From Prochilodus magdalenae (lineage: Eukaryota; Chordata; Actinopteri; Characiformes; Prochilodontidae), in NCBI GenBank assembly GCA_024036415.1, contig JAMWET010003607.1, positions 171,501 through 235,500 on the forward strand: DNA of 64,000 nt, written 5' to 3'. Position 1 is the stretch's first letter. Each line of letters starts with the position of its first letter. Shown here one piece after another: positions 38,191-49,115 of the stretch. Below the pieces are notes generated by a model. It worked only from the letters and a program-made list of their open reading frames with translations, made no database searches and was not told the origin of the DNA. A program made the position numbers and the translations under genes.

Positions 38191-39492
38191 AAGTGTGTTG
38201 TGATAAGCGGTAGTGAGTATAGTACTGTTTATAGTGAGTAAAAGTGTGTATAGTACTGTTTATAGAGATGGATAGTGAGTATATTACTGTTTATACAGAG
38301 CGATAGTGAGCATATTACTGTTCATAGTGAGCAATACCGAGTATATTACTGTTTATAGTGAGCGATAGTGAGTATATTACTGTTTGTAGTCAGCGATACT
38401 GCTGAGTATAACTGTTTATACGTGATAGTGAGTATTACAGTGAGTATATATACTGTTTTATAGTGAGTATAGCGTTTGAGTAAGCAATAGTGAGTATAGT
38501 ACTGTTATAGTGAGCGGTAGTGAGATTAATAGTGATAGTATATTGCTGAGTTTATAGTGAGCGATGACTGTTTATAGTGAGCGATAGTGAGTATAGTACT
38601 GTTTATAGTGAGCGATACTGAATACAGTACTGTTTATAGTAAGCAATAGTGAGTATATAACTGTTTATAGTGCGTGATAGTGAGTATAGTACTGTTTATA
38701 GTGAGAAATAGTGAGTATATTGCTGTTTATAGTGAGTGATAGTGAGTATAGTACTGTTTATAGTAAGCAATAGTGAGTATAGTACTGTTTATAGTGAGCG
38801 ATAGTGAGTATATTACTGTTTATAGTGAGCGATAGTGAGTATAGTACTGTTTATAGTGAGCGATAGTGAGTATAGTACTGTTTATAGTGAGCGATAGTGA
38901 GTATAGTACTGTTTATAGTGAGCGATACTGAATATAGTACTGTTTATAGTAAGCGATAGTGAGTATATTACTGTTTATAGTGAGCGATAGTGAGTATAGT
39001 ACTGTTTATAGTGAGCGATAGTGAGTATATTACTGTTTATAGTAAGCGATAGTGAGTATATTACTGTTTATAGTGAGCGATAGTGAGTATAGTACTGTTT
39101 ATAGTAAGCGATATTGAGTATATAACTGTTTATAGTGAGTACAGTACTGTTTATAGTGAGCGATAGTGAGTATAGTACTGTTTATAGTAAGCGATAGTGA
39201 GTATATTACTGTTTATAGTGAGCGATAGTGAGTATATTACTGTTTATAGTAAGCGATAGTATATAACTGTTTATAGTGAGCGATAGTGAGTATAGTACTG
39301 TTTATAGTGAGCGATAGTGAGTATAGTACTGTTTATAGTGAGCGATAGTGAGTATATTACTGTTTATAGTAAGCGATAGTGAGTATAGTACTGTTTATAG
39401 TGAGCGATAGTGAGTATATTACTGTTTATAGTGAGCGATAGTGAGTATAGTACTGTTTATAGTGAGCGATAGTGAGTATAGTACTGTTTAAA
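38190..39492. repeat. 31-bp minisatellite, about 42 copies
   Basis: The unit is GCGATAGTGAGTATAGTACT then GTTTATAGTGA. TATAGTACT and TATATTACT variants alternate. Some copies have deletions (for example 38390-38560 and 39125-39150). It is related to the 29- and 30-bp arrays through ATAGTGAGTAT. Confidence 0.95.
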
Positions 39493-40675
39493 GTAAAGTT
39501 CATCTAGTTGCTCTTTTGATGTTGGTGTAGTGTAATTGGTAAGTAATTTTCATATACTGTTTCTGTACCTTTAAGACTGATGTATGTAAATGAGGTCTGT
39601 TCTCATTGGCTGTTCTGTGTTCTGCCTCATTTAAAACCTGAAACATTCAGGGGGCGGGGTTTGACTGCTGTAGGCTGAGTTGGAGTTCTGAGTTGGAGTT
39701 TGTTCTGCCGTGTAGCTCCATATATGGACGGTATGTAGTTGGATGTGTTTATATTCTGGGTCCGGCTCCTTTATTCCGGAAAAGCAGGACAAATGTTGGT
39801 TTTCCATGACCTAGGGCCAAAAACAGGAGCAGCTCTCGTCCATTAGAGGCAGATAAAGTGAAAGCGCCATACCGCAACCCCCCACTCCTCCACCCGCCGA
39901 CCACACAGAGGCCTGGCTATTTCTGCCCCGCCTGAGCATGAATACTTCATGTCTGTGAACTGGCTGAGTGTGCGCTTGCTGTGCTCATGCTGGTTAATTA
40001 GGCCTGAGGGCTCAGAGATGCAGGACGGTGCGGCTCAGAAAGGCCCGGGTCACGTGAGGGGACGCTGATTTTGGGGTTCCTCTGCAGGCTGTGTGGTGTG
40101 GTTGATGCTGGCCGTGCCCCAAATATCTTCCAGCACTGATCAATATTTTATGTTGGGCGAGGTTTGGAGGGTTCTCTCCCTGTCATGGTGCGCGCATCTC
40201 CTCTCGCCATCATTAATAATCTACAGCCGGTTTATGGGCTCTATTCTGAACACAGCTGTACTGGAGTGAAAGTGATTCAGAGGATCTAAGGGAACGCCTT
40301 CCTTTCTGCTGCAGCACAGTCCGGGTACATCCTGACCAGGAATGGAGCAGTCGACACTGATACCAGTGAAATTCCACAATTCTCGATATCCAGTTCCACA
40401 CCAGAGTGAAAGGAGCCAGTGTCCTCCTCTGGCTGACAGTGTGGAGGAAACTGAGGGGATATCAGTTATCAGGTGCAGATCAATAACTGTAATAACTCAT
40501 CAGTCCAGTAATGTGTGTGTATCACTGAGGTTATACTCTGATGACACAGACTGAGCAGTAAGGACTGAAGCTCCCGGCGTGAGCTCTGGTTACATCACGT
40601 TAGCCTAGCCTTTAGCGTTTAGCCAGAGCGGATGATGTATGGAACGTCGCAAAGCCAGCCTCGGTCTCCTTCATC
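39493..40675. other. Intergenic, nothing recognised
   Basis: No splice-flanked frame resembling an exon was seen. Composition becomes less AT-rich around 39870-40060. Confidence 0.45.
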
Positions 40676-41033
40676 AGCATTATCATTTCCTCCCTCTCCT
40701 TCTTCATCATCTTTTCCTTCTTCTCCTTCTCCGTCATCATCTCCTCCTGCTTCATTTCTTCTTCTCCTTCTTCATCATCTTCACCATCTCCCTCTTCTCT
40801 TTTTCTTCTTCATCTTCTCCATCCTCTTCTTCTCCTTCTCCATCATCATCTCCTCCTTCTTCTTCTCTGTTTTTTCTCCTTCTCCTTCTTCATCATCATC
40901 ATCATCTCTTCCCCATCATCATCATCATCACCACCACCATCATCATCATCTCTTCTTCTTCTCCATCATCATCATCATCTCTTCCCCATCATCATCATCA
41001 TCACCACCACCATCATCATCATCTCTTCTTCTT

Positions 41034-41079
<46 letters not shown>

Positions 41080-41134
41080 TCCTCCTTCTTCATTTCTTCT
41101 TCTCCTTCTCCATCATCATCATCTCCTTCTTCTT

Positions 41135-41165
<31 letters not shown>

Positions 41166-41205
41166 TCTTCTTCTCCTTTTCTCCTTCTCCTCTTCTCTGG
41201 TTATT
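40676..41205. repeat. (TCC/TTC/ATC)n compound microsatellite
   Basis: Trinucleotide tracts of TTC, TCC, ATC and ACC units with internal duplications (the block at 40904-40970 recurs at 40975-41040). It produces false serine-, leucine- or histidine-rich frames. Confidence 0.96.
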
Positions 41206-41714
41206 GCCAGGCAGCAATGACTGTGAGGTGCACCTCCTGTGTGAGGTAATCAGTAGAAGAGTTTGGGTGATGGGAGGTGATTGGTCTCCTGATTGGTGGG
41301 TTATTACGTGTGTGAATGTGAGGAGCTGATGTAAATAGATAGTGTGTGGATAACTGGAGCGAGGTGTTGGAGTAGAGGAGCAGAGTGTTGGAGTAGAGTG
41401 GCGTTGCGCTCCTGCTGCTCCGCGGAGATCAGCGTACCGTATTTACACTCCTGTTTGATGAGCTCAGCTCTCTGTGGAGTGCTGGAGGACGTGCTTGGTT
41501 CTCTAGCGTCAGGTTCTCCCACACCTAGCTTCCACAACAAAACACCAGAGATTACACACTGACAGCCGGGGGGCTTTATGCTCCAGAATGGGGGCCGGTG
41601 GTCCACTAACGGCACACATACCCGGCTGAGGGAGAATACAGGGCAACCAGCATTCCATATCCACAGTGGTCCTGGAACGTCTGGATCCAGGTTTTCATTT
41701 CAACAGAGCTCCTG

Positions 41715-42115
41715 AGTTCTTTCTTCTCCTCTCTTTCCTTCCCCATCTTCTTTTCCTTCTTCTCTTTCTCCTTCCCCTTTTTTCTTTCTCCTTTTTCTTC
41801 TTCATCTTCATCTCCTTCTCCTTTATCTCCTCCTTTTTCTTCTTTTCCTTCTCCCTCTTCTTCTCCTTCTTCTTCTCTTTCTCCTTCTCCTTCTTTTCTT
41901 TCATCTTTTTCTTCTTCATCTTTATCTCCTTCTCCTTTATCTCCTCCTTTTTCTTCTTCTCCTTCTTTTCCTTCTCCCTCTTCTTCTCCTTCTTCTTCTC
42001 CTTTTCTTTCTCCCTCCCCTTCTTCTCTATCTCCTCCTTTTCTTTCTCCTTCCCCTTCTTCTCTATCTCCTTCTTTTTCTCCTTCTTCACCTCCTTCTGT
42101 CTTCTTTCTTCAGAT
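41715..42115. repeat. Polypyrimidine (TTC/TCC/CTT)n tract of about 400 bp
   Basis: Almost every base on the plus strand is C or T, with rare A in CATCTT and TATCTCC. There is an internal duplication (41797-41870 versus 41910-41985). The minus strand gives a false KEK-rich frame. Confidence 0.96.
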
Positions 42116-44160
42116 AAATTGTCACACAGGTATTTCTAGATATCTACACGGTTCCAGTTCTAGAGTCTTCGGTCTGATTGGGAATGGTGTGTGTGTATTT
42201 AGCTTTCTGATCCGACATACGGTTTTCGGAAAACTTAAATTGCATAATTTTTCCCATTAAGAATGAATAGGGAGGTACAAGCCCATCTACTGTACATCTG
42301 GTCCGCAGACAGACAACATTTCCCATACACTATCTCAGGGCAGACACCCGAATGAATTCAATGTTGGTCTGACCTGCACTCATCTGTCTCTCTCTTTCCC
42401 ACTCATCACTGGTTCCTCCCATAGAGTTCCATTCATTTTGTTGTACCTCCATTCAAACCCTATTACGTCCTTTAACCACCAAACTGCATGTACTCACTCA
42501 GGACAGATGCCCAAACTCTAATCCACAGGCATCCTGACCCTCACTCCTCCATGTATTCTTTATTCATCACTCGTTCTTCTCATAGAGACCCTGTCATTTT
42601 TAGCAACACCACAGTGAACGGCTAGCAACGAGCAGGAGCAACAAAATCACTCGGCACTTAAGGAAATGCACTTTGGAACGTTTGGAAAATCTACATCCTT
42701 AGAAAGGATAATGAACACGTAAAGAAGACTGAACTCTCAAACAGCCATTCAGATGCAGCTCCGGACCCCTGTGACACTGCTGAGTCCCGGTGGATGCGGT
42801 GAGTCAGGGAGACGGGGTAAACAGTGCAGCTCTGCTGGGGTTAACTCAGCCAAATAATGACCCCACAGTGGAATTAAGGGCCTGTTTGTTTTGTTTGTCG
42901 TGAGTCATAATTACGGGTCGCTACCACTCGCTGTCGGAGGTGTTCACACTGGCTCCACACCGGACTGACCCGACTGAGCAGCACGGTGTGATAATCTGTG
43001 GCTTTTACACTGCGTTTAAAGTTTGGAGAACGCGATCTTCCTTTATTCCTAGAGGAGGAAAACATGGAAAGATAGAATAGACTGAATGGATTAGACCGGT
43101 TGTCATTACTGTGGTCACAGTGCATCCATGTTAGATTTAAGGTGGAGCTGTTGCTAGTTTGTTGTCGGCTTGGTTTTTGACTCTTACTCTTTTATCTGGT
43201 TTATGACTCTGTTTACTCGCTTTGCTGTGTTCGCCTGGCTCGTGTTGTTGAGCCCAGCCGCTAACCTGCTAATAAAACCTTACCCTGCTTTTAGCTTAGC
43301 ATGCGTCATTTCAAGTTTGTCAGTCACTACAAGAACTATGTCCTCATTAGAGTAGAATTACGTGTGTCAGTGATCTGTGTACTGTGTTCTGGTTATCTTA
43401 GAACGAGCTTAATACCTACATAGGAGAAGCTTGTCTTCCAGCAGAGACTACCACCGCCATGTTTCTACAGTAGCCCACATCAGACACTCCACACACTGGC
43501 TGTAGAGAGAGAGACTCTCACACTGTTACAGTGAAGCAGTGTACAGAAGCTTCCTGAGATGTATTAAAGTTTGCCAGGTGTTAAAAAAAGCCTCCTAATT
43601 GGACCTAGTACCGGGAATTCTGACAGGACCTTTGACCCTTTGGCTCATTGGTGCTGTTTCACTCATACGGGTTCAGTAAAGGGACACGGTTCTGTCCGCT
43701 GAACTCTCACTGCCAGCGTTTCTGCTCGGCTGCCAAAACTGGGCCGAAGGTCGAGATCCCAGCCCAAATCTCCACTCACTCAATTTACACTGAGCCGACT
43801 CCAATTAGCCCGGAGCGGAGGGATAGAGGAGGAGATAGAAGAGAGGAGAATAAAAAGCCACAGTGGGCGTCTCTCCACAATCTCCGCTCTGTCCTCGTTT
43901 GAGGAAATGAAGTGCGGCCTCCGCTTGGCCCGAGTCTCCTGATACGTGGGCTGGCAGGTGTGTGTGAGTCTGCTGACAGAACTGGATCACGCACACTGCC
44001 CGCCAGAAGTTTGCGTACACCGACCTTCTGAAATATGGCACGTCCAGCCATACAGCTAGCGTTATATACCTCGGCAGAGATTCATAATAGACCTGTGATA
44101 ATAAATGTGTGTCTGTCTACACTACAATACCCAGTATGCATTGCACAGATGTTTCATACG
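42116..44160. other. Intergenic, with weak diverged duplication at 42330-42600
   Basis: TCCCACTCATCACTGGTTCC...CATAGAG at about 42398-42428 and TTATTCATCACTCGTTCTTC...CATAGAG at about 42560-42587 appear to be an old tandem duplication of about 160-180 bp. No exon was recognised. Confidence 0.4.
43140..43330 (+). mobile_element. Possible retroelement tail
   Basis: A T-rich run with TGACTC, GTTCGCC and TTGAGCC words ends in CTAATAAAACCTTACCCTGC. The style is similar to the segment at 53420-53810. It looks like the 3' end of an old retroelement or LTR-like sequence, but no matching partner or boundary was found. Confidence 0.3.
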
Positions 44161-44169
44161 GTGATTATA

Positions 44170-44201
<32 letters not shown>
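44170..44201. repeat. (TA)n microsatellite
   Basis: A pure dinucleotide run just ahead of the 59-bp satellite. Confidence 0.95.
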
Positions 44202-44203
<2 letters not shown>

Positions 44204-44216
44204 TAAAGTAGTAATT

Positions 44217-44705
44217 ACAGCCCGCTACACTTCCTGTAGTGTATTACAGTCTGTCAGAAAGACCATGTGGGTTATATCGCCCCCTACACTTCCTGTGGCA
44301 AATTACAGTCTGTCAGAATGACCGTGTGGGTTATATCGCCTCCTACACTTCCTGTAGTGTATTACAGTCTGTCAGAACAACTGTGTGGGTCTTATCATCA
44401 AATACACTTCCTGTAGCATATTACAGTCTGTCAGAATGACCTTGTGGGACACATCGCCCCCTACACTTCCTGTAGTGTATTACAATCTGTCAGAATGACC
44501 ATGTGGGTTATATCGCCCCCTACACTTCCTGTGGCAAATTACAGTCTGTCAGAATGACCGTGTGGGTTATATCGCCTCCTACACTTCCTGTAGTGTATTA
44601 CAGTCTGTCAGAATGACCTTGTGGGACACATCACCCCCTACACTTCCTGTAGTGTATTACAGTCTGTCAGAATGTCCATGTGGGTCTTCACATCACATAC
44701 ACTTC
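44217..44705. repeat. 59-bp tandem repeat, about 8 copies
   Basis: ATTACAGTCTGTCAGAATGA starts at 44243, 44302, 44361 and 44420, fixing the 59-bp period. Each unit also contains CCCCTACACTTCCTGTAGTG. Confidence 0.95.
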
Positions 44706-45239
44706 CTATATTCCTATATTAATATCTGATGTTAACTGTCTCCAATCTTTTAATGTGCATATGTACAGTAGACAGTGAGGTGAGCCCTAGGGGGTACAGC
44801 AGCGCTGAGCTGAGTGTGTGTAGGTGGTGGGGGAGTTTCTAATGGAGGATTCAGGGACAGCAGCAGCCCAAGCTTCTACTGAACTTAATCCAGATATGAG
44901 CAGAAAAGCAGGTTAATGGGAGATATTTTGGTGTTAGCAGCAGCACACAGATGGAGCCGGCCATCAGGCATGAAGCGAGCCGTGGCCAAATATGCCCAGA
45001 ATGTAAACGGAGCGCGGCCACTACGGCAGAGAATACTGGTTTGGTCTCAGTGCTGGAAAGACAATTTGGAATTTTGCCTTTATAAGGAGTCCGTGTTGAA
45101 CACTTGGCCTTAATTGGTCATGGGGAGCACATTATGAGCTGACCAGCCGTCACAGGGGGCAGGAGAGACAGAAAGAGTGGTCAAGCACTAATTACACTGG
45201 CCTCCACAGCCATTAGTCTGTACTGGACATCAAAACAGG
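44706..45239. other. Intergenic, nothing recognised
   Basis: No exon, RNA gene or repeat was recognised. Confidence 0.5.
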
Positions 45240-45775
45240 AATGCTCACCAATCAGCACTCAGTAGCAGTAATGCTAACCAACCAATCCTTAGTAGCGGTA
45301 ATGCTAACCAATCAGCACTCAGTAGCAGTAATGCTAATCAATTAGTATCAGTAGCAGTAATGCTAACAATCAGTGCTCAGTAGCAATAATGCTAACCAAT
45401 CAGCACTCAGTAGCAGTAATGCTAGCCAATCAATCCTTAGCAGCAGTAATGCTAACCAATCAGCTCTTAGTAGCAGTAATGCTAACCAACCAATCCTTAG
45501 TAGCAGTAATGCTAACCAATCAATACTCAGTAGCAGTATTGCTAATCAATTAGTATCAGTAGCAGTAATGCTAACAATCAGTGCTCAGTAGCAATAATGC
45601 TAACCAATCAGCGCTTAGTAGCAATAATGCTAACCAATCAGTGCTCAGTAGCAATAATGCTAACCAATCAGCGCTTAGTAGCAATAATGCTAACCAATCA
45701 GCGCTCAGTAGCAGTAATGCTAACCAATCAGCGCTCAGTAGCAGTAATGCTAACCAATCAGCACTCAGGTCATGC
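45240..45775. repeat. 30-bp minisatellite, about 18 copies
   Basis: The unit is TCAGTAGCAGTAATGCTAAC then CAATCAGCGC, with TTAGTAGCAATAATG variants. The period produces a false decapeptide frame (LSSNNANQSA). Confidence 0.95.
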
Positions 45776-47179
45776 TAAAAACACTAGAAATGTCAGTGCA
45801 AGCTGAGAGTCGGTAAGTAATGAAATAATTTGTTCATTTTGTCTGGAAATGGAAAGATCACCGCTAGCTAACAAACACCAGTGGCTTTCCAGCTTCCGAG
45901 TTCCCTCTTTCACTACTCTTTGGATTCGCTTAGTCTTTGGATGGGCTTGTTTTCTAAGAAGCGCAGGACTCTGCAGTGATCTGGCAGGTCGTGTGTTGGG
46001 GCTGCTCTTCACGCAGCGCATCTTATTTAGGATCCTCCACGGAGAACAACTAATGATGTTACAAGTCAGAACCTGCCGTCCAGCCTTCACACCAACCATA
46101 CGCAGATCAGGCGCTGCTGAGAGCTTCAGCATCTCCATCAGGTGTTACAGCACCAGTGTGGGAGGAATTAAAGAGAGGAGGTCTGTGTAGCAAAAACTGA
46201 CTTCATTCATTTATACATCACCATGAATGGATGGAGCTAAAGTGGTGTAGGATGAATGGTTGGAGCTAAACTTCAAGTAGGCTAAATGGGTGCAACCTAA
46301 ACTGCTGTAGGCTGAATGGGTGGGGCTAACTGCTGTAGACTAAATGGTGGAGTTAAACTGCTGTAAAATGAATGAGTAAGCTAAAGAGTGAGCTAGAGTG
46401 GGCGGGGCTAAACTCTACTTTAAAGGTAAGATTTCTAAAAGTCACCGTTGACTGGCTACACCTGTCTGTTGTGTTGGTGTAGCGTGTTGTGTTGGTGTAG
46501 CGTGTTGTGTTGGTGTAGTGTGTTGGGAAGGTTCTCAGTGATGAGACATATTCGTCTTGGGTTGGAGATTAAGACATCATACATCAGATTACAGACACAT
46601 TAGTCTTGGACGTTTCCGCGGCAGGTCCTCATACAGGACGTGCACTGGAGCGCTGCAGCACCGTGAGGCCGTATGGATTTGTAAATGGAGATTGGAGTGT
46701 GGGGTGGTGTCTGGGGTGGGGGGGGTTGATGGTGCGGATTACTGTGGGCAGATTAGAATGTCATCTGCTGCAGGTTTCCCAGCAGCGCAGAGAGCATTCA
46801 TAGGGCTGTGAGCATCGCTATGGCGACGGCCGGCCGGATTAAGAGTCCTAATCCAGGAGAGTGAATGGAGTGGAGGGTCGTTATCCACTGACTATAGTCT
46901 GTTGAAGCAGAGGGAAACACACAGGCCACACGTGTAGAAGAGGAATACTGAGCAGTGTCTCAGACAGAGCAGAGTCTAACTCTCCCTCACCAGGATATCT
47001 CCTTTCCCTGCTCGTACGAATCACTGTGTGTTCTCTATCACCGTAATGTGATACCTTTAGCTCCGCCTCTTAAACGTCTTAAATGTTTAAGTACATCATC
47101 ATGCACTTGTGGGTGTGGCAAAACAATAATAACCAATCACGTAACCTCCCCCTCCAACGACCCTGTTAGCTCAACTAGT
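45776..47179. other. Intergenic, with short repeats at 46220-46400 and 46470-46520
   Basis: There is an imperfect repeat of roughly 30 bp around GAATGGGTGGAGCTAAACTG and an 18-bp repeat GTGTTGTGTTGGTGTAGC. No exon is recognised. The open frame at 45849-46190 (+) lacks splice or domain support. Confidence 0.45.
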
Positions 47180-48305
47180 AAACAGTCAATTAGTGAACAG
47201 TTAGGCCTGATTAACAGTTAGCTTTGATTAGTGAACAGTTATCTTTGATTAGAGAACAATTAGCTTTGATTAGAGAACAGTAAGCTCTGATTAGCAAACA
47301 GCTAGCTTGGATTAAAGCAGTTTGCTTCGATTAGAGAACAGTTAGCTTCGATTAGAGAACAGTAAGCTCTGATTAGCAAACAGCTAGCTTGGATTAAAGC
47401 AGTTTGCTTCGATTAGAGAACAGTTAGATTTGATTAGAGAACAGTTAGCTTCGATTAGAGAACAGTTAGCTCTAATTAGAGAACAGCTAGCTCTGATTAG
47501 CAAACAGCTAGCTTGGATTAAAGCAGTTTGCTTTGATTAGAGAACAGTTAGATTTGATTAGAGAACAGTTAGCTCTGATTAGCAAACAGCTAGCTTGGAT
47601 TAATACAGCTAGCATCGATTAGCAAACAGTTAGCTTTAATTTGTGAACAGTTAGCTTTGATTCATGAACAGTTAGCTCTGATTAGTGAACAGTTACAGTT
47701 AGTTTTGATTAGTGAAAAATTAGCTTTGATTCGTGAACAGTTAGCTCTGATTAGTGAACAGTTAGCTTCGCTGAGCAAACAGTAAGCACTGGTTAGTGAA
47801 CAGTTAGCACTGGTTAGTGAGCATTTAGCTTTTATTAGTGAACAGTTAGCTTCGATTGGTGAACAGTTAGCTTTGATTAGTGAACAGTTAGCTTTGATTG
47901 GTGAACAGTTAGGTTTGATTGGTGAACAGTTAGGTTTGATTAGTGAACAGTTAGCTTCGCTGAGCAAACAGTAAGCACTGGTTAGTGAACAGTTAGCACT
48001 GGTTAGTGAACAGTTAGCACTGGTTAGTGAGCATTTAGCTTTTATTAGTGAACAGTTAGCTTCGATTGGTGAACAGTTAGCTTTGATTAGTGAACAGTTA
48101 GCTTTGATTGGTGAACAGTTAGCTTTGGTTAGTGAACAGTTAGGTTTGATTAGTGAACAGTTAGCTTCAACTGGTGAACAGTTAGCTTTGATTAGTGAAC
48201 AGTTAGCTTTGATTGGTGAACAGTTAGGTTTGATTGGTGAACAGTTAGGTTTGATTGGTGAACAGTTAGCTTTGATTAGTGAACAGTTAGGTTTGATTAG
48301 GCTAG
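47180..48305. repeat. 21-bp minisatellite, about 53 copies
   Basis: The unit is GATTAGTGAACAGTTAGCTT plus T. The 5' half is mixed with GATTAGCAAACAGCTAGCTT and GGATTAAAGCAGTTTGCTTC variants, the 3' half is uniform. A 189-bp (nine-unit) block starting at 47766 repeats at 47955. Confidence 0.95.
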
Positions 48306-48769
48306 GCTAAGAAGCGCCACGCATAAGGTCACTCGAACGCTGTGTGACCCTGTGCGTCTGCTGCAACTCGATTTACCGCTGCTCTGAGCTCCGTAAGTCT
48401 TGTTGGGAAAAGGCATTTCCAAAGTGCATCTGTGAGCGTGTTCAGTGTGAAAGCAGCTGTGTTCAGTTGGTGGGTATATAGCTTATTGGATGAACTAGCT
48501 TATTTTACTCCTTTGTACACAAATCTCAGTTTTTGGTCTTGCTTGTAGTTGAACGCACGGGAGCGTGATGGCATAGCGGCACTCTCAGAGCCTCTGTCCT
48601 CTTCTATTATTTAACAGAGGATGATGAAGTGTTTCACTGGGTAGGAGGAGTAGGAGAGAGGAAGAGCAGGAGTGGAGAATGGAAAGAGAGAGAGAAAGGG
48701 GGTGGAGGTAGAATATGAGGCTGGTATAAGCAAAAATGTCCTGATTTAATCCTATAATACATACACCCA
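48306..48769. other. Intergenic, nothing recognised
   Basis: No exon, RNA gene or clear repeat was recognised. Confidence 0.5.
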
Positions 48770-49005
48770 TCAGCCATAACGGTAACACCACCTCCCTGTA
48801 TCTGCACTCACTGTCCACTCTCTCAGCTCCACTGACCATATAGGACACTCTCTAGTTCTACAGCTCCAGACTGTAGTCCATCTGTTTCTCTGTATACTGT
48901 ATCATCAGGACCCCCACAGGACCCTCACAGAGCAGGTACTATGTGGGTGGTGGATCATTCTCAGCCCTGCAGTGACACTGACGTGGTGGTAGTGTAAGTG
49001 GATGG
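48770..49005. mobile_element. Dispersed repeat family B, copy 3 (truncated)
   Basis: It contains CTGTAGTCCATCTGTTTCTC, GGACCCCCACAGGACC and GGTGGATCATTCTCAGCCCT. It is in reverse orientation relative to 9745-10155 and begins ATCAGCCATAACGG, which may be the true element end. The far half is missing. Confidence 0.7.
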
Positions 49006-49115
49006 ACTTTTGACCTCTGTACTCTTGTTCCATGTTGCACCTTGCTTCTGAAGGAACGTAATTTCACTCCACTGTGTACTTGTACATGGATGGAATGACA
49101 ATAAAAGGCTTTTGA
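49006..49115 (+). mobile_element. Possible non-LTR element 3' tail
   Basis: GGAATGACAATAAAAGGCTT at the end resembles the GACAATAAAGTTGA tail at 58058-58073. Such tails are seen on fish retroelements from memory. No coding part is attached. Confidence 0.35.

Noticed and set aside
40632..41249. Serine/histidine/leucine-rich ORFs
   Set aside because: Compound TCC/TTC/ATC microsatellite.
41695..42139. Lysine/glutamate-rich minus ORF and phenylalanine/serine-rich plus ORF
   Set aside because: Both come from the polypyrimidine tract; the peptide pattern is purely a product of composition.
45770..46190. Overlapping plus and minus ORFs of about 115 codons
   Set aside because: Open on both strands with no family resemblance or splice sites.
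45240..48305. CRISPR-like arrays
   Set aside because: Units are contiguous with no unique spacers, and the DNA is vertebrate. They are minisatellites.
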